A DNA stretch of 64,000 bases from Anabaena cylindrica PCC 7122 (GTDB lineage Bacteria; Cyanobacteriota; Cyanobacteriia; Cyanobacteriales; Nostocaceae). Position numbers and translations under genes: made by a program. The stretch lies in contig NC_019771.1 of NCBI RefSeq assembly GCF_000317695.1, forward strand, positions 124,001 through 188,000, given 5' to 3'. Shown here piece after piece: positions 18,509 to 27,444 of this stretch. Position 1 is the first letter of the stretch. Every line of letters begins with the position of its first letter. A model generated the notes under the pieces. It was not told the DNA's origin. It did no database searches and was given only the letters and a program-made list of their open reading frames with translations.

Positions 18509-20482
18509 ATGATTAATATGAATCCAGAGTACGAAATCCGCGTTAAGCATTTTGCTGTTTTGAAAGAGAAATATCAAGCAAGTAATTATGAAGATTCTTC
18601 TCCTTCTAGTCTACTTTATTTTATTCTCAGAAAGGCTGATTTAGGAGTTGAAATTCAGGATTCAGAATATATTTGGTTACAAACAGAACAACTATCAAAA
18701 ACGGTTGAATTTATTAGAAATGAACAAAAGCACAGAAGCCAAGAAAGAATAAGTTTAGGTGTTGAATTTACAAAATTAAAATCAAAATATAAAACTGAGA
18801 GCTATAATGCTTCTTGGACAAGCAGCGATTTATATTTTATCATTTGTAAAATTGAATCAGGTAATTGTCTCACTGAAAAAGAATTTAATTGGCTACTATT
18901 GCATGGTTTTAAAGCAACAACATCAATTGCTATTGAAGGTCAAAAATTTATTAGTTTAAAATCTAAATACCAAGCTACTCAATATCAAGGTTATCATCCT
19001 GATAGTCCTCTTTATCCTATTCTCAAAAAAATAGATATCTCAGAATGTTTAACTGAGACAGAATATAAATGGTTGCTAGATAAACAACTATCAGAAACTT
19101 TGGGGTTTGTTAAACAACAAGAAGCAACAAGAAAAGAAGAATTTTCACATTTAAAGGAAAAGTATCAAGCGACTAAATATAAAAGTAAATCTTTATCAAG
19201 TCCATTATATACAATTCTGAAAAAATTAGAGGCAGAAGAAAATTTAATTGACCCGGAAATTAATTGGTTAAAAGAACAAGAACTTATTGAAACCATTTCT
19301 ATTGCTGATGAAAAGGAAAGAACACGAGAATTTGTAGATTTGAAGATTAAGTATCAAGCCACAGAATATGAAGATATATCTCCAAAGTCTCATCTTTATA
19401 AAGTTCTAAAAAATATTGATTTAGGTAATGTTTTAGCGGAACAAGATGTTAATTTTCTGAAAAAGCGTAAATTAGTAGAAACAATCAAATTAGCTAATGA
19501 TAAATACATTAATCATTTAAAATATAAAAATGAATCATTAACTGATTTAGAAATTGAATGGTTAAAAAATAATGACCGTGAAGATATTATCATTTTGGTT
19601 CAAGAACGGCTATTTTCTATTTTAAAGTTAAGATATGCTGTTTTCGATGATGAATATAAATCACTAAGTAGTCCTTTATATTCTATCTTGCAAAAATTAG
19701 AACAAGGTGAAAGAATAGAACCGAAAGATGTTGGTTGGTTACAAGAAAATAATCTTTTTTATAATAGGATTTGGACCAAATACCACTGCATCGAAGCATA
19801 TTTTTATCAACAAGATTTTAAACGTACTAGTAATAGATGGAATTTAGTAAATGCTAGTAGTCATTTACGCAAAGCAGATCAATCAGAATTAGCATTACAT
19901 TTAACAAATAACTTACCGCTAGACAACATTGATGATAATAAACTCAAGTCAGCTTTATTAACTACTAGAGGTGGAGCCTTTAGAGATGTTGATAAATTAG
20001 ATGCTGCGGAAACTTGCGCTCGTCAAGCTATGAAGTTTCAGCCAGATAGTCATCATCCTTATACATTAATGGGAGCTATTTGTTATCAACAAGGTAAATA
20101 TCTTGAAGGTGATAACTGGTTTAAAGAAGCAATCAAACGAGGCGCTAATCCCAGAGATACTGATTCAGAAATTAAGTCAGTTTTGAAAAAGACAAAAGAT
20201 GAAAAACAGCGTCAAGAGTTAGTTAATTATCTCTTGAAAAAAGATTTATACCGTTATGCTTGGGCTAAAGCTTATCTAAATGCAGATGGTGAATATTGGT
20301 TTAATGAAGTAATTAAAGGTGGTGCTAATCCCAGAGATACTGATTCAGAAATCAAATCAGTTTTGAAAAAGACGAAAGATGAAAAACAGCGTCATGAGTT
20401 AGTTTATTATCTCTTGAGAAAAGATTCAATACGCTATGCTTGGGCTAAAGATTATCTAAAAAAGCAGAAGGATAAGAAATAA
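18509..20482 (+). CDS. Large protein of degenerate ~60-residue repeats plus TPR tail
   Basis: A 657-residue protein that I do not recognise. Residues about 14-400 contain six to seven units of roughly 60 residues with the pattern LKxKYQATxY, then SPLYxILKK, then a WL pair and ETI. The last units are eroded. A TPR-like stretch (AETCARQAMKFQPDSHHPY) follows at about 500. The tail then carries a near-perfect duplication of about 60 residues, each containing ANPRDTDSEIKSVLKKTKDE and ending YAWAK-YL. An AGGAGG element lies upstream, within a patch of the CGCAGAG-type repeat. There is no signal peptide and no membrane helix. A scaffold role is likely. The partner is unknown. Confidence 0.72.
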   Translation: MINMNPEYEIRVKHFAVLKEKYQASNYEDSSPSSLLYFILRKADLGVEIQDSEYIWLQTEQLSKTVEFIRNEQKHRSQERISLGVEFTKLKSKYKTESYNASWTSSDLYFIICKIESGNCLTEKEFNWLLLHGFKATTSIAIEGQKFISLKSKYQATQYQGYHPDSPLYPILKKIDISECLTETEYKWLLDKQLSETLGFVKQQEATRKEEFSHLKEKYQATKYKSKSLSSPLYTILKKLEAEENLIDPEINWLKEQELIETISIADEKERTREFVDLKIKYQATEYEDISPKSHLYKVLKNIDLGNVLAEQDVNFLKKRKLVETIKLANDKYINHLKYKNESLTDLEIEWLKNNDREDIIILVQERLFSILKLRYAVFDDEYKSLSSPLYSILQKLEQGERIEPKDVGWLQENNLFYNRIWTKYHCIEAYFYQQDFKRTSNRWNLVNASSHLRKADQSELALHLTNNLPLDNIDDNKLKSALLTTRGGAFRDVDKLDAAETCARQAMKFQPDSHHPYTLMGAICYQQGKYLEGDNWFKEAIKRGANPRDTDSEIKSVLKKTKDEKQRQELVNYLLKKDLYRYAWAKAYLNADGEYWFNEVIKGGANPRDTDSEIKSVLKKTKDEKQRHELVYYLLRKDSIRYAWAKDYLKKQKDKK

Positions 20483-20503
20483 AAAAATTGAATTTAAATC
20501 ATT

Positions 20504-20529
20504 TAGAGACGTTTCATGAAACGTCTCTA
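20504..20529. repeat. 26-base perfect palindrome
   Basis: Two copies of the half-site TAGAGACGTTTCA face each other. A near-identical 26-base palindrome (half-site TAGAGACGTTG) lies at 44601-44626, so this is a dispersed repeat. It may also serve as a terminator for the repeat-protein gene. Confidence 0.75.
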
Positions 20530-20719
20530 CAACGTGGTATATTAACGGACAATTCATTAACCATAGTAATATTCTTTGAGAATCATATTTTTGTGGAGGG
20601 TTGGTATTTTACATCTTCCCAGGTTTTAAGCCTAATTATAAATTATCTATGTTACTATATGATATAATTATAGTCTTTAGAATACAATACAAACATAGTT
20701 TAGATTCAGATAAAGGCTT

Positions 20720-21274
20720 ATGAGTATTTTTTATAATGCTTTTTTTATTAAAACACAGAAGTCTACAACAGAGCTAAAAGAAAGATTTTGCCGGGTAGAT
20801 ATTATGCCAGAATCAGAATGGATAGTTTGCAATTTTGGAGATGGTTTTCCAAAAGGACTTTTTGAACCTGGAGATTATTTAACTAAAGAAATTTCTGAAA
20901 AATTTGGAGAAGTAATTTTTATTTGTATTGATTCTAGAAATGACCAACTTGATTATGAACATTCAAAACAAGGCACTTTACTTCGCAAACTGAGTTGGCT
21001 TTCAGATGGATGTCAATCAACTTGGGCTTGTGTAGAAGGAGAAAGAGAAGAATGGGAAGATGATATAATATTTACCGAAACAGCATCATTAAAATTCTTA
21101 GAGTTGATGAGAGATGATTTAACTGAAGATGAATTCTCTGAAAAAAGGCAAAAAATTAGCTCTATTTGCCAGAATCGAAACTACATTATTGATGATATAT
21201 GGCCTTATATTGATGCCACAATTGGTATATCTATTCAAAAGTTTTTTGGTATAAAAATACCTATTTCACTATAG
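20720..21274 (+). CDS. Hypothetical protein
   Basis: A 184-residue acidic soluble protein with several buried-looking segments (WIVCNFGDGFPKG, EVIFICIDSRNDQLDYEH, KLSWLSDGCQSTWACVEGE). There is no signal peptide and no recognised catalytic motif. An AAAGG element precedes the ATG. The composition and size resemble immunity-type or DUF proteins, but I cannot name the family. The gene just upstream is also unassigned. Confidence 0.6.
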   Translation: MSIFYNAFFIKTQKSTTELKERFCRVDIMPESEWIVCNFGDGFPKGLFEPGDYLTKEISEKFGEVIFICIDSRNDQLDYEHSKQGTLLRKLSWLSDGCQSTWACVEGEREEWEDDIIFTETASLKFLELMRDDLTEDEFSEKRQKISSICQNRNYIIDDIWPYIDATIGISIQKFFGIKIPISL

Positions 21275-21307
21275 TCATAACTATGATATGTAACTAAATT
21301 ATTAATT

Positions 21308-21562
21308 ATGGATTTTATCACCATTTTAGGATTTGCCGCAGGTTTATTAACAACTATCGCCTTTTTACCACAGATGTTTCAAACCTGGAAAACAAAATCA
21401 GCTAAAGACGTTTCTTTCGTGATGCTGATTACTTTTATGACAGGTTTATTTCTGTGGTTAATCTATGGGATTATTCTCGGTGCTGTACCCATTATTATGG
21501 CTAATGGTATAACTTTATTTTTCAATTTTATTATTCTCTGGCTTAAAATTAAATATAGATAA
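21308..21562 (+). CDS. SemiSWEET family transporter
   Basis: An 84-residue protein with three membrane helices, the size of a bacterial SemiSWEET. The PQ motif lies in the first helix (TIAFLPQMFQTWKTKS), and the SxxDVS segment follows as in this family. SemiSWEETs work as dimers to move sugars or other small solutes down a gradient. The next gene starts 17 bases later on the same strand, so the two may be co-transcribed without being functionally related. Confidence 0.88.
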   Translation: MDFITILGFAAGLLTTIAFLPQMFQTWKTKSAKDVSFVMLITFMTGLFLWLIYGIILGAVPIIMANGITLFFNFIILWLKIKYR

Positions 21563-21578
21563 CTTTTTTGATAAACCT

Positions 21579-23210
21579 GTGACATCATCTGTATTTGACT
21601 CTGAACGCCTTCTATTCACCCCTGCAAACCCCAATACTGACGCTATTCCGCTGATTTTCGCTTTTCCCAATGAGTACACGGTGGGGATTACTAGCCTTGG
21701 CTATCAGGTGGTGTGGGCAACTTTAGCCATGCGTGATGATTTGCAGGTAAGTCGCTTATTTACTGATACTCAAGAACAACTTCCTAGACAACCAGAAATA
21801 CTAGGCTTTTCTATGTCTTGGGAGTTAGATTATGTGAATATTTTTAATTTATTAGAATCTTTAGGAATCCCTCTACGGGCTAGTTTGCGTAATAAACAAC
21901 ATCCCCTAGTTTTTGGTGGTGGGCCAGTTCTCACCGCTAACCCAGAACCTTTTGCTGAATTTTTTGATGTAATTTTATTGGGAGACGGGGAAAATCTTTT
22001 AGGGAATTTTATTGATTCTTATAAAGAAGTTAGAAACGCTGATAGAGAAACTCAATTAAAAAAATTAGCGCAAGTACCAGGAATTTATATTCCTAGTTTG
22101 TATAAGGTGGAGTATGAAACGAAAGATGGAGAAATAAAATCAATCAATCCTATTTCGGTGGAAATTCCCCAAGTTGTCCAAAAGCAAACTTACCGAGGAA
22201 ACACTCTTTCTGCTTCTACTGTTGTCACAGAAAAAGCTGCATGGGAAAATATTTTCATGGTGGAAGTGGTGCGGAGTTGTCCAGAAATGTGCCGCTTTTG
22301 TTTGGCGAGTTATTTAACTTTACCTTTTAGAACTGCGAGTTTAGAAAATTCTTTAATTCCTGCTATTGAACGGGGTTTAACAGTTACTAAACGTCTGGGT
22401 TTATTGGGTGCTTCAGTTACTCAACATCCTGAATTTACAGAGTTATTAGATTATATTAGTCAGCCAAAATATGATGATGTGCGGTTGAGTGTTGCTTCGG
22501 TAAGAACAAATACGGTAACGGTAAAATTAGCTCAAACTTTAGCTAAACGAGATACGCGATCGCTTACCATTGCTATAGAAAGTGGTTCGGATAAGTTACG
22601 TCAAATCATCAATAAAAAGTTATATAACGATGAAATCATTCAAGCGGCTATGAACGCTAAAGCTGGGGGTTTATCGAGTTTGAAGTTATACGGAATGGCG
22701 GGAATTCCTGGGGAAGAAGAGGAAGATTTAGAGGAAACAGTGTCAATGATGAAGGCTGTTAAAAAGGCTGCTCCTGGTTTGCGGTTAACACTGGGATGCA
22801 GTACCTTTGTACCCAAGTCACACACGCCTTTTCAATGGTTTGGGGTCAATAAACAAGCGGAGAAACGGCTACAGTTTTTACAAAAACAGCTAAAACCCCA
22901 AGGGATAGAGTTTCGTCCAGAAAGCTATAATTGGTCAATTATACAGGCTTTGTTATCTAGGGGCGATCGCAGAATTTCCCATCTGCTAGAATTAACCCGT
23001 GACTTTGGCGACTCTTTGGGTAGTTATAAACGTGCTTTTAAACAACTCAAGGGGCAAATACCCGATTTAGATTTTTACGTCCATGCTAATTGGTCAACTG
23101 AGCAGATTTTACCTTGGAGTCACTTGCAAGGGCCTCTACCTCAGTTTACACTACAAAAGCATTTGAGTGAAGCTATGGGTCATTTTCGCTCTGGGTTGGA
23201 AGTGAAATAA
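21579..23210 (+). CDS. B12-binding-like radical SAM protein
   Basis: A 543-residue protein starting with GTG. The N-terminal half has a Rossmann/B12-binding-like fold (EILGFSMSWELDYVN, HPLVFGGGPVLTANPEPF, FDVILLGDGE). The radical SAM domain binds a 4Fe-4S cluster through CPEMCRFC at about residue 235, and its later strands include SVASVRTNTV and LTIAIESGSDKLRQ. It looks like the TIGR03960-type proteins found in many bacteria, whose reaction is not established. The neighbours do not point to a pathway. Confidence 0.85.
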   Translation: MTSSVFDSERLLFTPANPNTDAIPLIFAFPNEYTVGITSLGYQVVWATLAMRDDLQVSRLFTDTQEQLPRQPEILGFSMSWELDYVNIFNLLESLGIPLRASLRNKQHPLVFGGGPVLTANPEPFAEFFDVILLGDGENLLGNFIDSYKEVRNADRETQLKKLAQVPGIYIPSLYKVEYETKDGEIKSINPISVEIPQVVQKQTYRGNTLSASTVVTEKAAWENIFMVEVVRSCPEMCRFCLASYLTLPFRTASLENSLIPAIERGLTVTKRLGLLGASVTQHPEFTELLDYISQPKYDDVRLSVASVRTNTVTVKLAQTLAKRDTRSLTIAIESGSDKLRQIINKKLYNDEIIQAAMNAKAGGLSSLKLYGMAGIPGEEEEDLEETVSMMKAVKKAAPGLRLTLGCSTFVPKSHTPFQWFGVNKQAEKRLQFLQKQLKPQGIEFRPESYNWSIIQALLSRGDRRISHLLELTRDFGDSLGSYKRAFKQLKGQIPDLDFYVHANWSTEQILPWSHLQGPLPQFTLQKHLSEAMGHFRSGLEVK

Positions 23211-23213
23211 ACG

Positions 23214-23337
23214 CAGAGGAACGCGGAGGTTAACGCAGCGAAAAGTTCCTCGTTCGCGTAAGCGTTCCGCAGGAAAGCCGGGTTTCCCGGCGTAGGAAAC
23301 TTTTCAAGACAAAGGTACGCAGAGTTATAAAATTGAG
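23214..23337. repeat. Nested dispersed repeat
   Basis: The outer parts are CGCAGAGG-type direct repeats (ACGCAGAGG at the left, ACGCAGAG at the right). Inside lies a hairpin with AAAAGTTCCT and AGGAAACTTTT arms and a smaller GCCGGGTTTCCCGGC palindrome. It looks like one repeat inserted into another. No gene. Confidence 0.6.
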
Positions 23338-23350
23338 ATAATATCTAGAG

Positions 23351-23539
23351 ATGCAAAACACATCAGAGTTTTATTGTGCTTATTGTGGTGAACCAAATTT
23401 AACTTTTATTGATTTTAGTGCCGGAATGCAACAAAGTTATATAGAAGATTGTCAGGTTTGTTGTCGTCCTAATGTTTTGTATGTCAGGATTGATGAAGAT
23501 ACACTAGATATTGAAATTGATAGTGAATACGAAGGCTAA
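23351..23539 (+). CDS. CPXCG-motif cysteine-rich protein
   Basis: A 62-residue protein with two CxxC pairs that probably bind a zinc ion: CAYCGEPN near the start and CQVCCRPN in the middle, joined by the conserved SAGMQQSYIEDC stretch. The size and spacing match the short CPXCG family found in many bacteria, whose role is unknown. Confidence 0.87.
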   Translation: MQNTSEFYCAYCGEPNLTFIDFSAGMQQSYIEDCQVCCRPNVLYVRIDEDTLDIEIDSEYEG

Positions 23540-23558
23540 TTTTTAGGTTTTTCTTTCC

Positions 23559-24005
23559 ATGCTGCATTTTAAACATTCCTCAATTATTAACGCACCAGTA
23601 GAAGTAGTTTGGAAATTTCATGAAAGATCAGATATTTTACAATTACTAACCCCACCTTGGCAACCAGTTGAAGTAATTCGTCGTGAAGGGGGAATAGACG
23701 AAGGTGCAATTACTGAATTTCGCTTGTTTGTTGGGCTTTTACCTTTGACTTGGTTAGCGCGTCACACTGAATTTGAAAAATATAAACTGTTTACTGATAA
23801 ACAGATATCTGGCCCTTTTGAGTCTTGGGTGCATCGTCATGAATTTGAACCGGAAAATGGGAAAACTAGATTAACTGATAATATTGCCTATTCTATGCCT
23901 GGTGGTGATGCTGTGGAATTTGTCAGTGGTTGGTTGGTACAGGTGCAGTTAGAAGCGATGTTTCGGTATCGTCATTTTGTCACGAAAAGGGAGTGCGAGT
24001 CATGA
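23559..24005 (+). CDS. SRPBCC family protein
   Basis: A 148-residue protein with the START/Bet v1-like fold pattern. It begins with FKHSSIINAPVEVVWKFHE (the first strand and helix that line the pocket) and ends with an amphipathic helix, QVQLEAMFRYRH. Such proteins bind hydrophobic ligands or act as cyclases. Here the ligand is unknown. It starts 20 bases after the CPXCG gene, so the two are likely transcribed together. Confidence 0.82.
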   Translation: MLHFKHSSIINAPVEVVWKFHERSDILQLLTPPWQPVEVIRREGGIDEGAITEFRLFVGLLPLTWLARHTEFEKYKLFTDKQISGPFESWVHRHEFEPENGKTRLTDNIAYSMPGGDAVEFVSGWLVQVQLEAMFRYRHFVTKRECES

Positions 24006-24507
24006 TATGATAATGCCCTGAAAAGCAGATTATTTTTCTCCAATATTAATTTTTTAATTAATTCTGGTAAAAAATGGTATCTTAAATTGTAATCACGGCT
24101 CTACGGTACTTGTTGTGCTAAATTACCAGTCGATAAGAAAGAACAGGGAACTCTTAACAGGGGCAAGAGACAATATTTTGCAATAATGTTAAAAATTCTG
24201 CATCATTATCTTATACAGGTTAAGGTTTCTGGGATTTCTTTGCCTAGATTTTACATATTAGATACTAAAGAACCAAAAATATTAGATAAATTCCGCTATT
24301 TGCAAGCCTGTATTCGTTGTAAGTTATATTGTCCATGATTTTTCCCTCAACTATTTTGTTTACCAGTGAGAAACAGAGGGAAAATAGAGCTAAAATTACA
24401 CTTTTATAATTCTTAATCAACAAGTAGGATTAATTGGTGCTGCTTTGTGTGCCTCTAGGTTATAAATAGCAGCAACAGTGAAAACCGCATCTGCGAAGGC
24501 TACAAAT
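24006..24507. other. Intergenic, nothing recognised
   Basis: A 500-base AT-rich region with no supported gene, repeat or clear terminator. Confidence 0.4.
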
Positions 24508-25110
24508 ATGACTATCAAATTTTTACTACCTTTCATTGCTGCCACTTTTGTATACAATGGTTATGTTTCAGCCGAGGCGCGTCAGCCTAAACCTGTGGCT
24601 TCTCCGAGTAAGCCAACTGTGCCTGTAGTAGTGCAGCCAAAATGGAAGATATTCACTCCCCCAGATAAGAGTTTTCAGGTTTTAATGCCAGGAAGACCAA
24701 AACCAAAAACTCAACTTCAAAAAACCTATATGGGAGAAATAAAATTAGAATTATTTGTAGCCCAACCACCAGAACAAGAAGTTGCATATTTAGTAACTTA
24801 CAATGAATTTCCTTATAGCTATGCTAAAATGACCAGCCCATACAAAATATTGAATCAAGCTCAATCTAATACCTTAAAAGCTACTCAAAGCAATTTAATT
24901 AGTGAACGCAATATTCGCAGTTCTAATGGTCATCCAGGTAAAGAAATTCAGTATATAGATTCGGCTGGTAAGGTAACTACAAATAGGATGTATGTTGCTG
25001 AGGGGCGTTTATATCAAGTAATGGCGATAGTTTCTAAAAAACAGCGTCCAACTTTAGGTAAAACCATTACGGGATATTTAAATTCTTTTCAGTTGGTTGT
25101 GAGAAAGTGA
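24508..25110 (+). CDS. Exported protein of a cyanobacterial domain family
   Basis: The protein has 200 residues from the ATG at 24508, which opens a signal peptide (MTIKFLLPFIAATFVYNG) cut near SAEA. The GTG at 24478 would add ten residues before it. The mature part begins with a Pro-rich linker and then one compact domain: FTPPDKSFQVLMPGRPKP, a middle strand set, and the closing YLNSFQLV. Similar domains occur alone or after Ser/Thr kinases in cyanobacteria. Function unknown, probably periplasmic. Confidence 0.72.
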   Translation: MTIKFLLPFIAATFVYNGYVSAEARQPKPVASPSKPTVPVVVQPKWKIFTPPDKSFQVLMPGRPKPKTQLQKTYMGEIKLELFVAQPPEQEVAYLVTYNEFPYSYAKMTSPYKILNQAQSNTLKATQSNLISERNIRSSNGHPGKEIQYIDSAGKVTTNRMYVAEGRLYQVMAIVSKKQRPTLGKTITGYLNSFQLVVRK

Positions 25111-25184
25111 GATTACCCTCAGATTAGAAATCTGGGGATATATGAACAAAGCCCGTGCAGGCGGGCTAAATGTATTTTTTGTAT

Positions 25185-26105
25185 TCAAGGAAGCGATTTG
25201 TCAGCTTCTATCAAAAATAAAATTGTACTTGCTGTTATATGAAGCTGGTAAGCTGCAAAATATTGTGGAACATTAACAGGTTGAGAACCTTGTCCATGTC
25301 CTCCCAGTTTATTTCTTATAGTAGGAATTCCACTTTCAAAATTTTGTCTAAGTGATGAAAATTGAGTTTCTAAATAATTAGGAATCAGATTATTTTGGAA
25401 GCAAATGTTAATAAGTGTTTTGGCTGTATCTGTAGGTTTAAAACTCCAGCCTTGCTTATTACAAATAATCTTCATGGTACTCTCAAAAGCCTTGAGACAT
25501 TCATTAAGACATTCTTTGTAATTCCCATGTCTATAATGTTCATGGGCTTTCAGAAATTCCTCATTTGCTCCCTGAAATTGAGGATCACTTAATAAGTGTA
25601 AAACTGGCTTGACTGCTTCAGCATGGATAATCTGAGAATCAACTCTGATAATTTCACCTGACTCATATTGATAGCCTAATCCGTGTTCCCTAAATCTAAA
25701 GTTCAATTCCTCTATTGCTTCATCAAGTATACTTTTATTTGATATATCTTCTATATAATCATTTTCATTATAGGGTTCTTCAATTGATTTAAATATTAAT
25801 TCAACGATATCAAGAACCTGTTCTATTTCTTTTGTTTCTAACATAAAATCTAATACTACTTTAATAGACTTCTGAGTAAAGATTGGTGAATGCAGAGATA
25901 ATATGCCATGCTCACGACATAATATGTCGTGAATAAAGAGAAATTTTTGTTCAATTTCTTGTGTACTGTAAGGATTAATAACATCCTTAATAATATGAAC
26001 AATCTGTACACGCAGAGGCTGAGGGATAACGTCATACTGATACACATCAGAAACTTCTCCTATAAGTCTTTTTTGCCGTTTTGAGTAGATATCAAAAACC
26101 TTCAT
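25185..26105 (-). CDS. STM4504/CBY_0614-like protein with Abi-C-like tail
   Basis: A 306-residue soluble protein. Its opening (FDIYSKRQKRL) and general layout fit the STM4504/CBY_0614 family. The C-terminal 100 residues resemble the abortive-infection C-terminal domain: ECLKAFESTMKIICNKQGW followed by IRNKLGGHGQG. The RNKxGGHG part is like the HEPN-type RNase signature seen in some Abi proteins. This makes it a candidate stand-alone phage-defence or stress-response protein. Its neighbour across the divergent promoter is a Uma2-family gene. Confidence 0.7.
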   Translation of the reverse strand: MKVFDIYSKRQKRLIGEVSDVYQYDVIPQPLRVQIVHIIKDVINPYSTQEIEQKFLFIHDILCREHGILSLHSPIFTQKSIKVVLDFMLETKEIEQVLDIVELIFKSIEEPYNENDYIEDISNKSILDEAIEELNFRFREHGLGYQYESGEIIRVDSQIIHAEAVKPVLHLLSDPQFQGANEEFLKAHEHYRHGNYKECLNECLKAFESTMKIICNKQGWSFKPTDTAKTLINICFQNNLIPNYLETQFSSLRQNFESGIPTIRNKLGGHGQGSQPVNVPQYFAAYQLHITASTILFLIEADKSLP

Positions 26106-26226
26106 AATTTAAAAACTATATAGACGATACATCCATACTACAACATTTTCAACTAGACTGTGTGTAGCAATTAATTGTTTTAAAGCTTCGTTAAAATAAA
26201 ATCACCTGCTGTCACAATGTAAATTT

Positions 26227-26829
26227 ATGACTTACAGTCCTCCCAAAGCCCTCACTTTTGAGCAATTTCTAGTTGAGTATGGGGACAACCCCCGTTACGA
26301 ACTCATTGACGGAGAACTGCGTGATATGGAACCAACTGGCCCTCATGAAGAAGTTTCAGGAAATATTGCTGGTAGGATTTATGCTGAAATTCTTCGTTCT
26401 AATTTAAACTGGTTGATTCCAAAAACTTGTTTGATTAAACCACCTGCTGCGGAAGCAACAGCACTCCGTCCAGATGTTATTGTTCTGGATAAAACAAAAC
26501 TCAGCCAAGAACCACTTTGGCAAAAAGAACCTATTATTTGTAATGGTAATACTATTCAGTTAGTTGCTGAAGTGGTGAGTACCAATTGGCAGGATGATTA
26601 TGCCAGAAAAGTTGAAGAATATGCTTTTTTGGAAATACCAGAATATTGGATTGTAGATTTTCGCGGTTTGGGTGGTTTGCAATTTATCGGTAATCCCAAA
26701 CAACCTACTTTCACAATCTGTCAACTAGTTAATGGTGTATATCAGCAGCAACAATATCGCTTGGGAGATGCTATTTCCTCTTCTCTGTTTCCCAATTTAC
26801 AACTCAAACTTGATAATATTATGCCGTAA
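26227..26829 (+). CDS. Uma2 family (DUF820) PD-(D/E)XK protein
   Basis: A 200-residue protein of the large cyanobacterial Uma2 family, which has a restriction-endonuclease-like fold. It shows RYELIDGEL, the HEEVSGNIA helix, RPDVIVLD (the acidic residue of the site), and VAEVVS followed by the conserved KVEEYAFLEIPEYWIVD. The nuclease core looks intact. These genes exist in dozens of copies per genome and their biological role is unproven. Confidence 0.9.
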   Translation: MTYSPPKALTFEQFLVEYGDNPRYELIDGELRDMEPTGPHEEVSGNIAGRIYAEILRSNLNWLIPKTCLIKPPAAEATALRPDVIVLDKTKLSQEPLWQKEPIICNGNTIQLVAEVVSTNWQDDYARKVEEYAFLEIPEYWIVDFRGLGGLQFIGNPKQPTFTICQLVNGVYQQQQYRLGDAISSSLFPNLQLKLDNIMP

Positions 26830-26902
26830 TAATTCGTAATTTTAAGATTACAACCCTATAACTTTAGTTATGAAGACTCAAAAAATATGTTTAAAATAGT
26901 TG

Positions 26903-26933
26903 AAAAGGTGAAGGAGCATTTTCACCTTTTTTT
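26903..26933. terminator. Bidirectional terminator
   Basis: AAAAGGTGAA pairs with TTCACCTTTT across an 8-base loop and is followed by more T residues. As A and T runs flank both sides, it can serve the Uma2 gene and the opposing minus-strand gene. Confidence 0.88.
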
Positions 26934-26946
26934 ATAGATACAAAAA

Positions 26947-27444
26947 TTATCTAGATGATGGAGTATTTACAGCTTTTGGTTTTGCACGTTCTTGTTGATA
27001 AAAACGGACAACTTTCTGCACATAATCACCAGTAAAACCTTTATCACAACCTGTATAAAGTCCAGTCATCCACCAACAAGCAGCACCACGTACAGCAGCA
27101 GTTTCATTATTATTTGTAGCTTGAAACTGGTTAGTTAATTCACGTTTTGTGATGCAAGAAATAACTTGACGGGCTATTTTTGGATCATTTTCAAACTGAG
27201 TCGGTGTTAATTCTTTTTTCAAACAAGTTTTTGACCAACCTTTGAGAGTTCCTGGTTTAACTTGCCATGCGCTGTAATATCCACTATTTGGCTTTTTTGT
27301 CTGGGGTGCAGCAAGTCGCAAAGCTTCTACCATTGCTGCAACTTGGCTATCAGAAACAGGTTGCTGTGCTTGAGCCAATAATGGTGAAAATCCTAAACTG
27401 ATCATAACTCCAGCAAGTAGAAATCGCATAGGTTTGTTAATCAT
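26947..27444 (-). CDS. Small exported hypothetical protein
   Basis: A 165-residue protein with an N-terminal signal peptide (FLLAGVMISLGFSPLLAQAQ). The mature part has four Cys (KTCLKK, ISCITK, AACWWM, GCDKGF), enough for two disulfides in the periplasm. No known domain. It overlaps the end of the aminopeptidase P gene by 8 bases on the same strand, so the two are probably translated from one message. Confidence 0.68.
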   Translation of the reverse strand: MINKPMRFLLAGVMISLGFSPLLAQAQQPVSDSQVAAMVEALRLAAPQTKKPNSGYYSAWQVKPGTLKGWSKTCLKKELTPTQFENDPKIARQVISCITKRELTNQFQATNNNETAAVRGAACWWMTGLYTGCDKGFTGDYVQKVVRFYQQERAKPKAVNTPSSR

